Assembly: GCF_932526225.1 (NCBI RefSeq)
Contig: NC_064038.1
Location: forward strand, 5,068,741 to 5,132,740
Origin: Nematostella vectensis
Taxonomy: Eukaryota > Cnidaria > Anthozoa > Actiniaria > Edwardsiidae
DNA length: 64,000 nucleotides
Direction of reading: 5' to 3'
The position numbers and the translations under genes are program-made. The notes under the pieces are model-generated. The model worked only from the letters and a program-made list of their open reading frames with translations. It had not been told where the DNA came from and did not search any database. Positions 56,085-64,000 of this stretch are shown here, one piece after another (position 1 is the first letter of the stretch; every line of letters begins with the position of its first letter).

Positions 56085-56423
56085 ATGAAGTGCGGAAAAG
56101 ATTACTGTAGGTGGCTAAAGGTCGGCCATGCAAACACGTGTGGCCAGAGGTACATGGACACCTACTGCAAAGTGCACCTCCAAGGGCTCCATAAGGGCAG
56201 CCCCCTCCCCGTGCCGTGCAGGATCTGCGGCATAGGGACGCAGTCGGAGACGCGGTTGTGCCGCCCCTGCGGAGCGAATCGTGTAGGGCAGAGGATGCGC
56301 GGCACCGAGAGGCGCGCCCGGGAATGGTTCGCACTCGTCCTGTCTGATATCGTAGCCGGCGGAGCTGGGTGGCACAAGGCATACCCGAACACCCGTCCCG
56401 CCGGCTGCGATACGGGCAATTAG
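56085..56423 (+). CDS. Small Cys-rich element protein, element 2 copy
   Basis: Begins MKCGKDYCRWLKVGHANTCG and keeps all paired cysteines of the element 1 protein (CRICG, CRPCG), with a basic stretch RMRGTERRARE. Relative to element 1 the stop after the basic tail is replaced (W instead of stop), adding about 30 residues that run into the 75-bp repeats (ending CDTGN). Role unknown, perhaps nucleic-acid binding. Confidence 0.65.
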   Translation: MKCGKDYCRWLKVGHANTCGQRYMDTYCKVHLQGLHKGSPLPVPCRICGIGTQSETRLCRPCGANRVGQRMRGTERRAREWFALVLSDIVAGGAGWHKAYPNTRPAGCDTGN

Positions 56424-56600
56424 AGACTGGGTGGCACAAGGCATACCCAAATACCCGTCCTGTCTGATACCGCAGGGCTGCGATACGGGCAATTAGAGAC
56501 TGGGTGGTACAAGGCATACCCAAATACCCGTCCTGTCTGATACCGCAAGGCTGTGATACGGGCAATTAGAGACTGGGTGGCACAAGGCATACCCAAACAT
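56345..56600. repeat. 75-bp direct repeats before the helicase gene, three to four units
   Basis: Unit GATACGGGCAATTAGAGACT GGGTGGCACAAGGCATACCC AAATACCCGTCCTGTCTGAT ACCGCA. Same family as 32160-32317. Confidence 0.85.
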
Positions 56601-57645
56601 GGACGCTTACATAGAGGAGATTCTCAATAACATGCCTGAGGCGCCCGCCGCACTGGCAGGGCTGGTCCAGAACATCCTGGACGAGGGCATCCCCGAGGAT
56701 GCCAAGCGCAAGCTGCTTAAGCCGCTCACAGGCAAGAATCCTGGGTACGAGTGGCGACCCGAAGCGGCTTGGGGTCCGAAGAAGTCGGGGAGCTTGGCCA
56801 AGGAGCCAAGCACTGCGCCGAGTCTGCCGTGCGATCTAGTGGCCGCAACCTCTGCAAAGATGTATCTAGCCGGCCATGGAGGGTCGGGGAAATCCGAGTG
56901 GGTGGTGAGCACGTTCCGCGGCCGCAACGTTGTGGTGCTCACCCCCGAGAACGACCTTGCCCACGACCATCGCAATAACCCGCGCCTCGAGGTAAAGGCT
57001 CAAACCTACCACTACTACCTTTGCATACCAGCGGAGAAGCCGATAGAGGAGTGGAGACCTTCCGAACTGGGGCACAAACTCGACCATCTCGCAGAAGTAA
57101 TCATCATTGACGAGTGCTGTAAGGTACAGACTAAAGTGCTACGCGCCATCCTAGAGTACCTCGCCACGCGGCCGTGTCAGGTAGTGTGTTGTGGCGACTA
57201 TGGGCAGGTCCTGCTCAAGGAGTGGGCACAAGGGAACATCCGCTGGTTCAAGTCCGACTACCGCTGCCTGTGTGAAGACTGCAGAAAGCCGTACAGAACA
57301 TGCGTCGGCCTGCCCTCCTCCAGGCTCCACGACATAAAGGACCGGGTTTGGTTTCGGTCAGATTCCCAACAGCTTGAGGTGTTTCGAGAGGAGTGGGATG
57401 GGGTAGCGTTCGACGCGGTCGAGCACCCACCCAAGCGATATGTGGGTGTGCTCGACCAACAAGATGGGGGCTCTTGTTCAGCAGTGATTAATAGAGCACC
57501 ACAGGAAAAACTACCCCCGATTGCCAGCAACCATCCTCTTTTGACCCCGATCCTAGCGTCGCGCATCGTTATCGCAAGCAAGGGCGGCCAGTGCCCGTGC
57601 CAGGCAAAAGGGGTGAGAAGGTCGACGCATACAAAGGCACGGTAG
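56599..57645 (+). CDS. Superfamily 1 DNA helicase (element 2 replication gene), C-terminus broken
   Basis: 348 residues from MDAYIEEILNN. Walker A is GHGGSGKSEW at about residue 95, Walker B is VIIIDECCKV at about 172, and motif III is CCGDYGQVL at about 200. Motifs V (GTVHRVQGKT) and VI follow at 57705-57810 but in other frames, after a frameshift near 57600 and a TGA at about 57706. SF1 helicases unwind DNA with 3'-5' or 5'-3' polarity; this one recalls the Pif1/RecD-like replication helicases of small eukaryotic viruses. The first 30 residues match the element 1 ORF at 32318, so element 2 has lost the intervening domain. Downstream the HNH domain follows. Confidence 0.75.
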   Translation: MDAYIEEILNNMPEAPAALAGLVQNILDEGIPEDAKRKLLKPLTGKNPGYEWRPEAAWGPKKSGSLAKEPSTAPSLPCDLVAATSAKMYLAGHGGSGKSEWVVSTFRGRNVVVLTPENDLAHDHRNNPRLEVKAQTYHYYLCIPAEKPIEEWRPSELGHKLDHLAEVIIIDECCKVQTKVLRAILEYLATRPCQVVCCGDYGQVLLKEWAQGNIRWFKSDYRCLCEDCRKPYRTCVGLPSSRLHDIKDRVWFRSDSQQLEVFREEWDGVAFDAVEHPPKRYVGVLDQQDGGSCSAVINRAPQEKLPPIASNHPLLTPILASRIVIASKGGQCPCQAKGVRRSTHTKAR

Positions 57646-57722
57646 TCGAGGTTCCTCTCGACGCGGTCCTTAACGGGCTTTCCCTCGAGTGGAAATGCGC
57701 GGGCTGAGGAACCGTCCACCGG

Positions 57723-58130
57723 GTGCAGGGCAAGACTATCCAGACTCCAAGACGTCTGTTTATCATGGATCACGAATGCTGTATACACCGGCATCTCCCG
57801 ATAACACCCCCGGTTCCCACAGGACTGCAGGCTACGCCCAGTGAAGAGCTCATTATAGAGCGAATCAAGCGATACACTATAGACGACAGGCAAAAGGGTC
57901 GCACAAAGTACACGGGATCGCACCACGTTCTGACGGTAGACCACGTACTCGGCATGATTGCTGACGCGGAAAAGAAGTGCACGGTCTGTGGCAATCAGCT
58001 TCTGCTTCAGGGGTACACCAAGAGCCATCCCCAATGCTTCAGTATCGACTGGCTGGATGACAGTCAGGGTCACTACAAGTGGAATGTCAGACTCGCGTGC
58101 CTTAGCTGCAATAGAAGGCACAAGCGCTGA
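57723..58130 (+). CDS. HNH-type endonuclease domain, element 2 copy
   Basis: Open frame with ATPSEELIIERIKRYTIDDR, zinc Cys pairs CTVC and CLSC, and a core where the element 1 FSIDRLDD is FSIDWLDD. About 35 bases between the helicase motif VI and the linker are deleted compared with element 1 (junction CTCCCGATAACACC), separating it from the helicase frame. Stop TGA at 58128-58130 touches the convergent integrase stop. Confidence 0.6.
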   Translation: MQGKTIQTPRRLFIMDHECCIHRHLPITPPVPTGLQATPSEELIIERIKRYTIDDRQKGRTKYTGSHHVLTVDHVLGMIADAEKKCTVCGNQLLLQGYTKSHPQCFSIDWLDDSQGHYKWNVRLACLSCNRRHKR

Positions 58131-59055
58131 TCACGCAAGCGTGACGCTACGCAACTGCGAATGCGTGAAGCCGTGCTTAGAGTACGCCGTGTAATACAAC
58201 ACTGGCTGTCCGGGCTCCATAACCCTCTTTAGTATTGGGTATGCCTTGCATGTCCACCACGGGTCCGTCGCCCGCCGTCGGCCCTTGTTCTGGAGGTCTT
58301 CCCCCTTTTTACGGCGATGTACACCTCCGTTCCGACCTCTAAGGGGACCTCTAAGGGGGGCTTTTCGGCTTTGAGAGGCACGCGCCTCAGCTTTATGGCG
58401 TCTTTAGGCGCAAAGCCGAGATGACGATTGGCAAAGCGGTAACCCACTCGCGGTTTGTTTCGCCGGATGCAAGCTCCTTCGAGTACTGCGCACGAAATAG
58501 GCGCTGTGCCAGCCAGCGATGGAAAGACTCGGCGAAAGCTTGGCTCCTGTGGTGCCCTGGCTCAGCCCTTCGGACCTCCACCCCGTGGTCTGTTAGGAGC
58601 TTTGTGGTAGCACCCTTGAACTCCGTGCCGTCATCATCCATGAGGACTTTGGGCCATGTGAGAGGTCCCTCTGCATAGATGTCAGCGAATTTGCGGGAGA
58701 CGACTACCGTGCTCTTAGTCCTCAGTGGGCGGGCGGCTTTATATCGTGAAGCAACGTCAACGACAGTCAGGGCATACTTGTAACCGCGGTCGGTTGGCAA
58801 GAATAGCAGGTCCGACTGGTGGATACGGTTTGGTATCTGCTCCGAGAAGTGGGCGTAGGTAGTCGGAGGAGTAGGTGTCCGTGTGTAGCCCCCGACGGGC
58901 TGCGAGCTTACCCACTTGCGCACTCGATCTATGGAGGCTGAGCCCTTGGAAAGTTTGGCATGCAGAGCGGTCACTCCCTGGAAGCCATCTCTGGCATAGT
59001 ATATAGGACGAAGGAACGCATCGAGTTCTTCGTCGGACATGCGCTTCGCCGCCAT
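58131..59055 (-). pseudogene. rve integrase, element 2 copy, core open and C-terminus frameshifted
   Basis: ATG 59053-59055 (MAAKRMSDEELDAFLRPIYY). Open through the full catalytic core: HQSDLLFLPTDRGYKYALTV (first Asp), VLMDDDGTEFKG (second Asp), FAESFHRWLAQ (Glu), to 58393. About 28 bases present in element 1 are missing at about 58422, so the C-terminal region (FAPKDAIKLRRVPLKAEKPP) is out of frame. It ends convergent to HNH (tca 58131-58133). Confidence 0.75.
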
Positions 59056-59312
59056 TATGTGTCGGCAATGTATTGCAACAGGTGTATCAGTCTCCAACAC
59101 GCCGAGGCGGTCTTTCTGAGGTCGGTAGCCCCTCGGAGAACGACATTGGCGAATCTCTTAACGCACTCCCTGTCTGCGCGCCACAACTCGAGGCTTCGGT
59201 TAGCAATGTCACCAAAGCTACATAACCCACCCATCGACGACACCTTCGGTGTCACTAGCTTAGCAGCGGCTGCTACCTCGTGCATAGCACTCCACAACTG
59301 GTCTGCAATCAT
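59055..59312 (-). CDS. 85-residue protein overlapping the integrase start
   Basis: MIADQLWSAMHEVAAAAKLV ... ACWRLIHLLQYIADT, helical. Its TAA overlaps the integrase ATG (TAATG), so the two are probably co-translated or co-transcribed. Element 1 has an internally deleted version. It is preceded by TATACGTATACGTATA. Function unknown. Confidence 0.55.
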   Translation of the reverse strand: MIADQLWSAMHEVAAAAKLVTPKVSSMGGLCSFGDIANRSLELWRADRECVKRFANVVLRGATDLRKTASACWRLIHLLQYIADT

Positions 59313-59388
59313 CTTATAAGTATACGTATACGTATAAGCGCAGTATGGAAAAAGGCCGCCTAGATGCAGCGCCGGAACGGCGGCTGCA

Positions 59389-59814
59389 TCATAGCAAGAG
59401 GCTGGCTGTGTAGCCGATGGCGAGAGTGTCGGCGCCAATGTACGCCAACTCGGCGTTTTCCTGCGTTTTGCTGGGGATGTAGTAGTCGGACAGCTCAGGA
59501 GCCCGCATCGACTCCAGGGATTGTTTTGGCCGGGTCTGGTTGTAGAGTTTGAACGCGTAGTCAGTGTCGGTGAAGTTTTGCTTTGCGAGGGCCCCTCTCT
59601 CGCGACTTTGCGCTTGCCAATCGAGGATTTTTTGTCGCCGCTGTTGGTAGCGTCCATAGTCTCGTTTGTATTTCTCGAGCGCCTTGTCGTGCCTCTCCTT
59701 CTCAGCTAAGGCAGGGCTCTCATCGTTTGACAGGAACTTTGCGAGGTAGTTGCCACCAACGAATGCAGTCGCGTTTAGGACGGCGCCGCCAACCAAAATT
59801 GCGATGGAGGCCAT
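59389..59814 (-). CDS. Membrane-anchored element protein, intact 141 residues
   Basis: ATG 59812-59814. N-terminal hydrophobic helix (ASIAILVGGAVLNATAFVGG), charged coil (LAEKERHDKALEKYKRDYGR), DTDYAFKLYNQTRPK segment, C-terminal hydrophobic tail (AYIGADTLAIGYTASLLL). Intact here, broken in element 1. Family recurrent in cnidarian PLV-like elements; function unknown. Upstream lies ACGTTTCACGTGC. Confidence 0.7.
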   Translation of the reverse strand: MASIAILVGGAVLNATAFVGGNYLAKFLSNDESPALAEKERHDKALEKYKRDYGRYQQRRQKILDWQAQSRERGALAKQNFTDTDYAFKLYNQTRPKQSLESMRAPELSDYYIPSKTQENAELAYIGADTLAIGYTASLLL

Positions 59815-59891
59815 CGAGTAGTGTGTACGTTTCACGTGCTGTGTGTACGTGAACACGAGTCTAATACGTGGCCTACACGTGTAGTACACTA

Positions 59892-60116
59892 CTACATGGG
59901 CAGGATCTTCTGGTCCTCAAGGTAACCCTTCAAAGCGACAGCACCCGCAAAAGCGGCAGTCATTTTTGCGTAGTTCATGGCGTTCGCGGAGGGGTCTTTG
60001 GTGAAGTCTTCGCGCAAGACCTTGCGCCCAACCCAGCCAATACCGGTGACGAGGCCGGTTATGACTGCGGCGTCGGTGATGGTCTTTGTAATCTTGCTTT
60101 GCTGCTTCGTCGACAT
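59892..60116 (-). CDS. Short two-helix membrane protein, intact 74 residues
   Basis: ATG 60114-60116, MSTKQQSKITKTITDAAVIT, helix GLVTGIGWVGRKVL, second helix MTAAFAGAVALKGYLEDQKI, stop TAG. Sized like small virion membrane proteins; function unknown. Element 1 copy is frameshifted. Confidence 0.65.
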   Translation of the reverse strand: MSTKQQSKITKTITDAAVITGLVTGIGWVGRKVLREDFTKDPSANAMNYAKMTAAFAGAVALKGYLEDQKILPM

Positions 60117-60293
60117 ATATACGCGTGTACGCATATTATTCACGGACGTGCGGATATGGGTGGGGCTCTTGTGTTTAAATGTCTGCTTACTCCATGGCTA
60201 ACAGTCGAGATTTGCATAATCCCGTAGCGCGAAATGCTGTCGCCGGAGCGGCAAGCGGTCGATCCTTGATCTGCTGCGCATTTGCGGGCGGGG

Positions 60294-60846
60294 TCACGTC
60301 GTCGGTACCTTCGGTAGCAAGTGGATCGGTAGCTCGCTGTTTGGCAGCTGGGTACGAGTGAACGCGGCAGCTAGCTCCCGCCTACGTGTGTAGATGCCGA
60401 TCAATGACACTAGAAGACCAGCGACCCCGATAACCGAGTTGGCCGACCAAGCAGAGTTGCTTTCCGGGACTGGTGTGTGTGCCGAAGGCGTGCCAGCGCT
60501 CGCCGTTCCGGCGGCGGCATCTTCGGCGCGCGCGCACAAGCCCTCGCGTCCCTGCGGCTCGCCAGCGACCGTCGACTCAACGTGTTGCACGACACGAAGT
60601 GTCTTTTTCTTCTTCGCTCGGTTAATTCGGTTCCACTCTACCAGCTTCGAATCGTCTAGGATGTTTAGGTCGGGTCACGGGTGGCTCGGGGCTCGTGATT
60701 CTCTCCACCAACGCCGAAGGCGTACGTGCATGTTTATGAGCAGTTTTTTGATGATGCTCATCATCAGCAGCTTGTTTGTCAGGTTCCGCTGACCCGTTTG
60801 CCGTTCCGGCAGGCTGAGCACTAGTACTTCCTTGAGGTTCCTCCAT
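60294..60846 (-). pseudogene. Pro/Ala-rich protein with transmembrane helix, element 2 copy
   Basis: MEEPQGSTSAQPAGTANGSA at ATG 60844-60846, a Pro/Ala/His-rich part, then a frame change near 60660, then SAWSANSVIGVAGLLVSLIG and IYTRRREL. Compared with element 1 it has extra GCCGTTCCGGC-containing segments at 60497 and 60801. Confidence 0.5.
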
Positions 60847-61064
60847 TTGTGATGCAACTACTTGGTTGCTGAAGAAGTGACAAGCTTTCAAACGAACGTC
60901 TACTCTGGGGTGGCAGACTCGCCAGTGTGCGTTTGCGGGCAAACCACTGGTGGTTTCGCGACTGCTACCTCGTGTTGACACCGCGTGTTAGCGCTTGCCG
61001 TTCCGGCGGTGTTCACATGGCTTGCTACGTGTAACGCCCCGACAGCTAAAGCCACCAAACGACT

Positions 61065-61678
61065 TCAGCGTAGAGACAGGCTTCCGCACAATGTGCGGAG
61101 CTCGTTGTTGATGATGTAGTCGGACACTAGGTCATTGTGGAGATCGACCACCTTTTCTATCGGCAGCGCCATGCCTACTAGCTTGGTCGTAAGCTTCAGA
61201 AAGCTGTCTGCCAGGGCGTCTGTAGTCCGGCTGGCTAGAGCAGTCTTGTATCGCTTCTCGTACTTCCTCACCTCCTCGGCGCTCATGCGTTTGAAGTCGT
61301 GAGTCAGGGCCTTGCCTACCATTTCTCTCGAGTTCCACGAGGCTACGAGAATCGCGAGTTTCTCCCTTGCGTCTGCTATCTCAGTTTGCTCACCTCCGGT
61401 TGCCGTTCCGGCAGGCTGCGTCGAGCAGCCCAACGACTCGAAAGACGTAAAGAGGCGCTCTGACCAGCTCGTCAACTTGGCGTTCAGCGCGCGCCACGTG
61501 GGTATTAGCGTGTGGGTGATCACGCAGCAGCTCACCAGCATCACGAAGCCGTTCCGTGAGAACATCGCGGCCTTGGTGGTCTTCCATACGCCGAGCAAGG
61601 CGGACATGAAAGCTATCCTGCATGACTACGGCGCGGAACCCCCTCAAAAAGACTCTCAAAGTATTCGTCGCTCATCAT
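61065..61678 (-). pseudogene. Conserved helical element protein, interrupted by inverted ATPase DNA
   Basis: The C-terminal 120 residues (EIADAREKLAILVAS, GKALTHDFKRMSAEEVRKYE) are as in element 1. The N-terminus MMSDEYFESL remains at 61645-61678. Between them 61437-61639 is an inverted piece of the packaging ATPase. The protein ends early at LCGSLSLR because TGA replaces CGA or TGC. Confidence 0.6.
61437..61639 (+). pseudogene. Inverted fragment of the packaging ATPase
   Basis: Plus-strand reading KDVKRRSDQLVNLAFSARHV, VITQQLTSITKPFRENIAAL and KADMKAILHDYGAE, the same segment that element 1 carries on its minus strand at about 37765-37965. The junction shows CTCGA microhomology. Confidence 0.8.
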
Positions 61679-61795
61679 GCACCCTAGGGTGCAACAAGTG
61701 TGTACGTTTCACGTGCCATGAGGGCGGTGTGATCAATGCGTATACGTAAACGTATACGTATACTATACGTATACGTGGGCGGTGATTTACTGCCC

Positions 61796-63127
61796 TTACC
61801 GTTCAACTAGGGCGATGGTATAAGGGTGACGCAAGGAAAACTCTAACTTCGATAACTTTTTCGTCTTGAGGGCCTTCATGTACTCTTTTATCTTCTCTTC
61901 TGAGAGCTCCGCGCCGTAGTCATGCAGGATAGCCAGGATACCCTGGCTGCTTGCCGTGCGTTTTATCTCGAGATGCACACCGTCGCGGGTATTGACCAAT
62001 CGGAGACCACCCCCATGGATAGCACTGTCGTCCGTCGTTCGAAGGTCGATCCACATAGCAAACTTGTTATCGCCATAGAACGACTCGGGGCTGACTGCAG
62101 GGGCGGCAGGCGCTCCGCTGTGCCCCCCTCCCCCCAGGGTAGGGGCGGACGAACCGCCTCTTCGCCTCCCTACAGAAATCCGTGGTGCGTAGTCCCTGGC
62201 TGAAGACCTTGTTTGGCATGACGTCGATTGTAACGCGAACGCTCTTGATGTCGGGGTACACGAACTTCTCAGAGTCGCGAGCCCCTGCCGTGTATGGCTC
62301 CACAAAGAGGAGCAACAGACCACTCATAGACCTTCGCGGCAGGTTGACACTCTGGTTGATTATGCTGTCCGTCCCTTTGCTAATCACGAAGGTCTTGTGG
62401 AAGTTCACTTGCTCGTAGAAGAACGTTGTGCCGTTTTGGTAGGCGGCGGCTGCAGACCGGGCGAGGTTGCCGTCCCTCAGGCTTTCGTATTCCAGCTCTA
62501 GATTTTTGATGCCGTAGGAAAATTTGGTAGCATCGCTCCCGACTACTACCTGGTCAACTGTTGCGAGCGTGATCTTGAAGAGCAGCGCCTCGGAGAGCGC
62601 CCTTGAGTACAGTACGCCGTGGTCCGTCAGCAGAGAATGGTCTAGCGGGATCGTGTACTTCGCCCCGTGGGCGGCGTTTAGAGCGTTCTTCTTGGCGTTA
62701 CTAGTCGCTTTATCGCCAGCCTTGGAGCGAAGCTTGCGCATGTTTTCTGACTGTATGCCCTGCTCCATTCGGTCCTCTCTCTCGACCTTGGACAGGTAAA
62801 GCTCCTCATACGTCTTGAAGACATCGTAGCGGTTGGTGTCCTGGAGCGTTTCTCCTGCAAACGTGATTTTCAGGCGGCTCACGAGATTTCGGCCGACGTT
62901 GTTCACGACGGTATTATTTGCTTGGCCTGAGATGGAGAGATCGAAACCCTCAAGGAGCCAGGCACGAGCGTGACGCCTTCCGATAGCTTTGGGACCGCCA
63001 CATATAGCGTCTCGCCGAGGGAAGCCGTCGACGGGTTGAGAATGACCCGGTGAAGAGTTCTCTCGGTTTTCAACCCCAGAGGAGTTCTGGGTGTTCGTTG
63101 GGGGTCAAGTTTATCGCCGACTGACAT
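61796..63127 (-). pseudogene. Major capsid protein, frameshifted, fused to the ATPase C-terminus
   Basis: ATG 63125-63127 (MSVGDKLDPQRTPRTPLGLK). Frame change near 62950 as in element 1. Then a 279-residue open stretch (62906-62067) covers most of the capsid core (YTIPLDHSLLTDHGVLYSRA, FSYGIKNLELEYESLRDGNL, SGLLLLFVEPYTAGARDSEK). A second shared frame change lies near 62120. The C-terminal part (MWIDLRTTDDSAIHGGGLRL) is joined by deletion, in frame, to the last 46 residues of the packaging ATPase (ILHDYGAELSEEKIKEYMKA ... IALVER). The P-loop half of the ATPase is gone. Confidence 0.65.
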
Positions 63128-63252
63128 TCCTATTACGTATTACGTATATTATAAATATATATTTATAATATATTTTTATATATATATATATATATATAAA
63201 ATAATATATATAATATACGTAATACGTAATAGGAATGTCAGTCGGCGATATA
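63113..63252. repeat. Large palindrome with (TA)n centre over the capsid start
   Basis: TATCGCCGACTGACATTCCT ATTACGTATTACGTATATT is inverted as AATATACGTAATACGTAATA GGAATGTCAGTCGGCGATA around an AT-only centre. The right arm is an inverted copy of the capsid start codon region. Element 1 has only a short TATACGTATATATAC here. Confidence 0.9.
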
Positions 63253-63326
63253 TATACATAAAGTGGCTATGGTGCGGACTGTTGGACATGTCTAATATAG
63301 CGTAACATGGGCTATGCGCACGCATC

Positions 63327-64000
63327 ATGGATGATGTTGACATTGGCATTGACGATACCTTGCCGGGTGCGTCCGCCGATCGCGGAGCGGGGGACGACGA
63401 GACGACGCCCCTTATCCCGTTTGACCTCGACGATGGGGAGTCGATCCCAATGACGAGCACGTCATCGTGTATGCATGCTGCGCATAGCATGACTGCGCGA
63501 ACCGCAACGCAAACCGCCGGAACGGCAAGCGCTGAAACCTCGTTCACCACAGAGGGTGCAGCGACAAGACTCGGTCTCCAGTCCCTCAGGGAGAAATACC
63601 CAGACCTTAACGAGAATCTGATACGGTTCCAGTCAGACCGGAGGGGAAAGACTCTAATACAGCTTCGCAACCTCGACAAAGGGGGTTGGACTAAACCAAG
63701 ACAGCTGTTCAACGAGAACGGGGGCGTTCGACAGGACGTTGCAAAGTTGAAAGGCTTCAAGCTTGCGATGGGGTCTGTGGCAGAGATAGACGCGGTTATC
63801 CAGGAGAACACAGAACGAGTCCAAGAGCTGCATGGGGTGGTAACCACAGACAGGGAGACCATCGACGACCCTAAAACGTCAGAGAGTCGCCGCCAAGAAG
63901 CCCGTAAGCGCAACGAGGAAAGGCTATCCGAGGTCGACGAACTAGAACGCGAAAACCGAGAGCTCGAGAACCGAAAGCCGCTCAGAGAGCGCATCAAAGC
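63327..64000 (+). CDS. Acidic/amphipathic membrane structural protein, element 2 copy, cut by window end
   Basis: ATG 63327-63329 (MDDVDIGIDDTLPGASADRG), open to the end of the window. It includes LREKYPDLNENLIRFQSDRR, the bridge over the element 1 frameshift (ELHGVVTTDRETIDDPKTSE) and the charged coil LEREN. So element 2 keeps this part intact. The hydrophobic C-terminal half lies outside. Confidence 0.65.
   Translation, partial: MDDVDIGIDDTLPGASADRGAGDDETTPLIPFDLDDGESIPMTSTSSCMHAAHSMTARTATQTAGTASAETSFTTEGAATRLGLQSLREKYPDLNENLIRFQSDRRGKTLIQLRNLDKGGWTKPRQLFNENGGVRQDVAKLKGFKLAMGSVAEIDAVIQENTERVQELHGVVTTDRETIDDPKTSESRRQEARKRNEERLSEVDELERENRELENRKPLRERIK

Larger units (their letters stand above)
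55768..64000. mobile_element. Element 2: second Polinton-like virus-type element, left part
   Basis: Starts at a G run followed by ACTTTGGATTTTC. Its end region has inverted CGCGTAGATTAATAATT / AATTATTAATCTACGC repeats and CAAAACACACTCCGCGTAGA, shared with the right repeat of element 1. Gene order then equals that of element 1 up to the membrane structural gene, where the window ends. Lesions differ from those of element 1 except for shared frame changes in the capsid gene. Confidence 0.8.

Noticed and set aside
63176-63997. Minus-strand ORF rich in Ser/Arg
   Set aside because: It is antisense to the conserved structural gene starting at 63327, which is shared with element 1.

Overview
The window is eukaryotic. 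It has a gene split into about 30 short exons with GT/AG introns, minisatellites, MITE-like hairpins and two degenerate copies of an integrating DNA virus. The host is most likely a cnidarian, probably an anthozoan. This rests on the compact TTC37 exon structure, the intronless orphan class A GPCR, the secreted PAN-EGF-F5/8C genes, and a virus-like element whose gene set I associate with cnidarian genomes. The species cannot be read from the sequence.

Region 1 (1-27796, plus strand): the 3' part of TTC37 (SKI3/SKIC3), the tetratricopeptide scaffold of the cytoplasmic SKI complex that feeds RNA to the exosome. Thirty coding exons join in consistent phase down to a TAA at 27794-27796. The 5' end lies outside the window. 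One exon (near 23676-23680) carries an apparent one-base frameshift in a T run. Several exon/intron borders are tandemly duplicated. The largest intron (11527-20695) holds, in antisense, a secreted PAN-EGF-F5/8C gene (copy A) and its repeat arrays.

Region 2 (27797-30834): an intergenic stretch and an intronless rhodopsin-class GPCR (29548-30708). Its seventh helix is replaced at a segmental-duplication junction.

Region 3 (30835-44039): a complete, decayed Polinton-like virus-type element (element 1) with terminal inverted repeats of about 0.5 kb and a 6-bp target duplication (AACATG). It carries a Cys-rich protein, a replication gene remnant, a helicase C-terminus fused to HNH, an rve integrase, several small membrane proteins, an A32-like packaging ATPase, a double-jelly-roll-type major capsid protein, a membrane-active structural protein, a 500-residue conserved protein, a penton-like protein and a last small protein. 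Most genes carry frameshifts or stops.

Region 4 (44040-55767): copies B and C of the PAN-EGF-F5/8C segment in tandem, both on the minus strand. Element 1 sits inside copy B, and copies A and C supply the matching empty site. In all three copies a 72-bp minisatellite grows from the end of the F5/8C exon, so every unit repeats a splice donor.

Region 5 (55768-64000): the left part of a second element of the same family (element 2). It has the same gene order but different lesions, including an inverted ATPase fragment and a capsid-ATPase ORF fusion. It runs off the window.

I found no rRNA, tRNA or CRISPR array.
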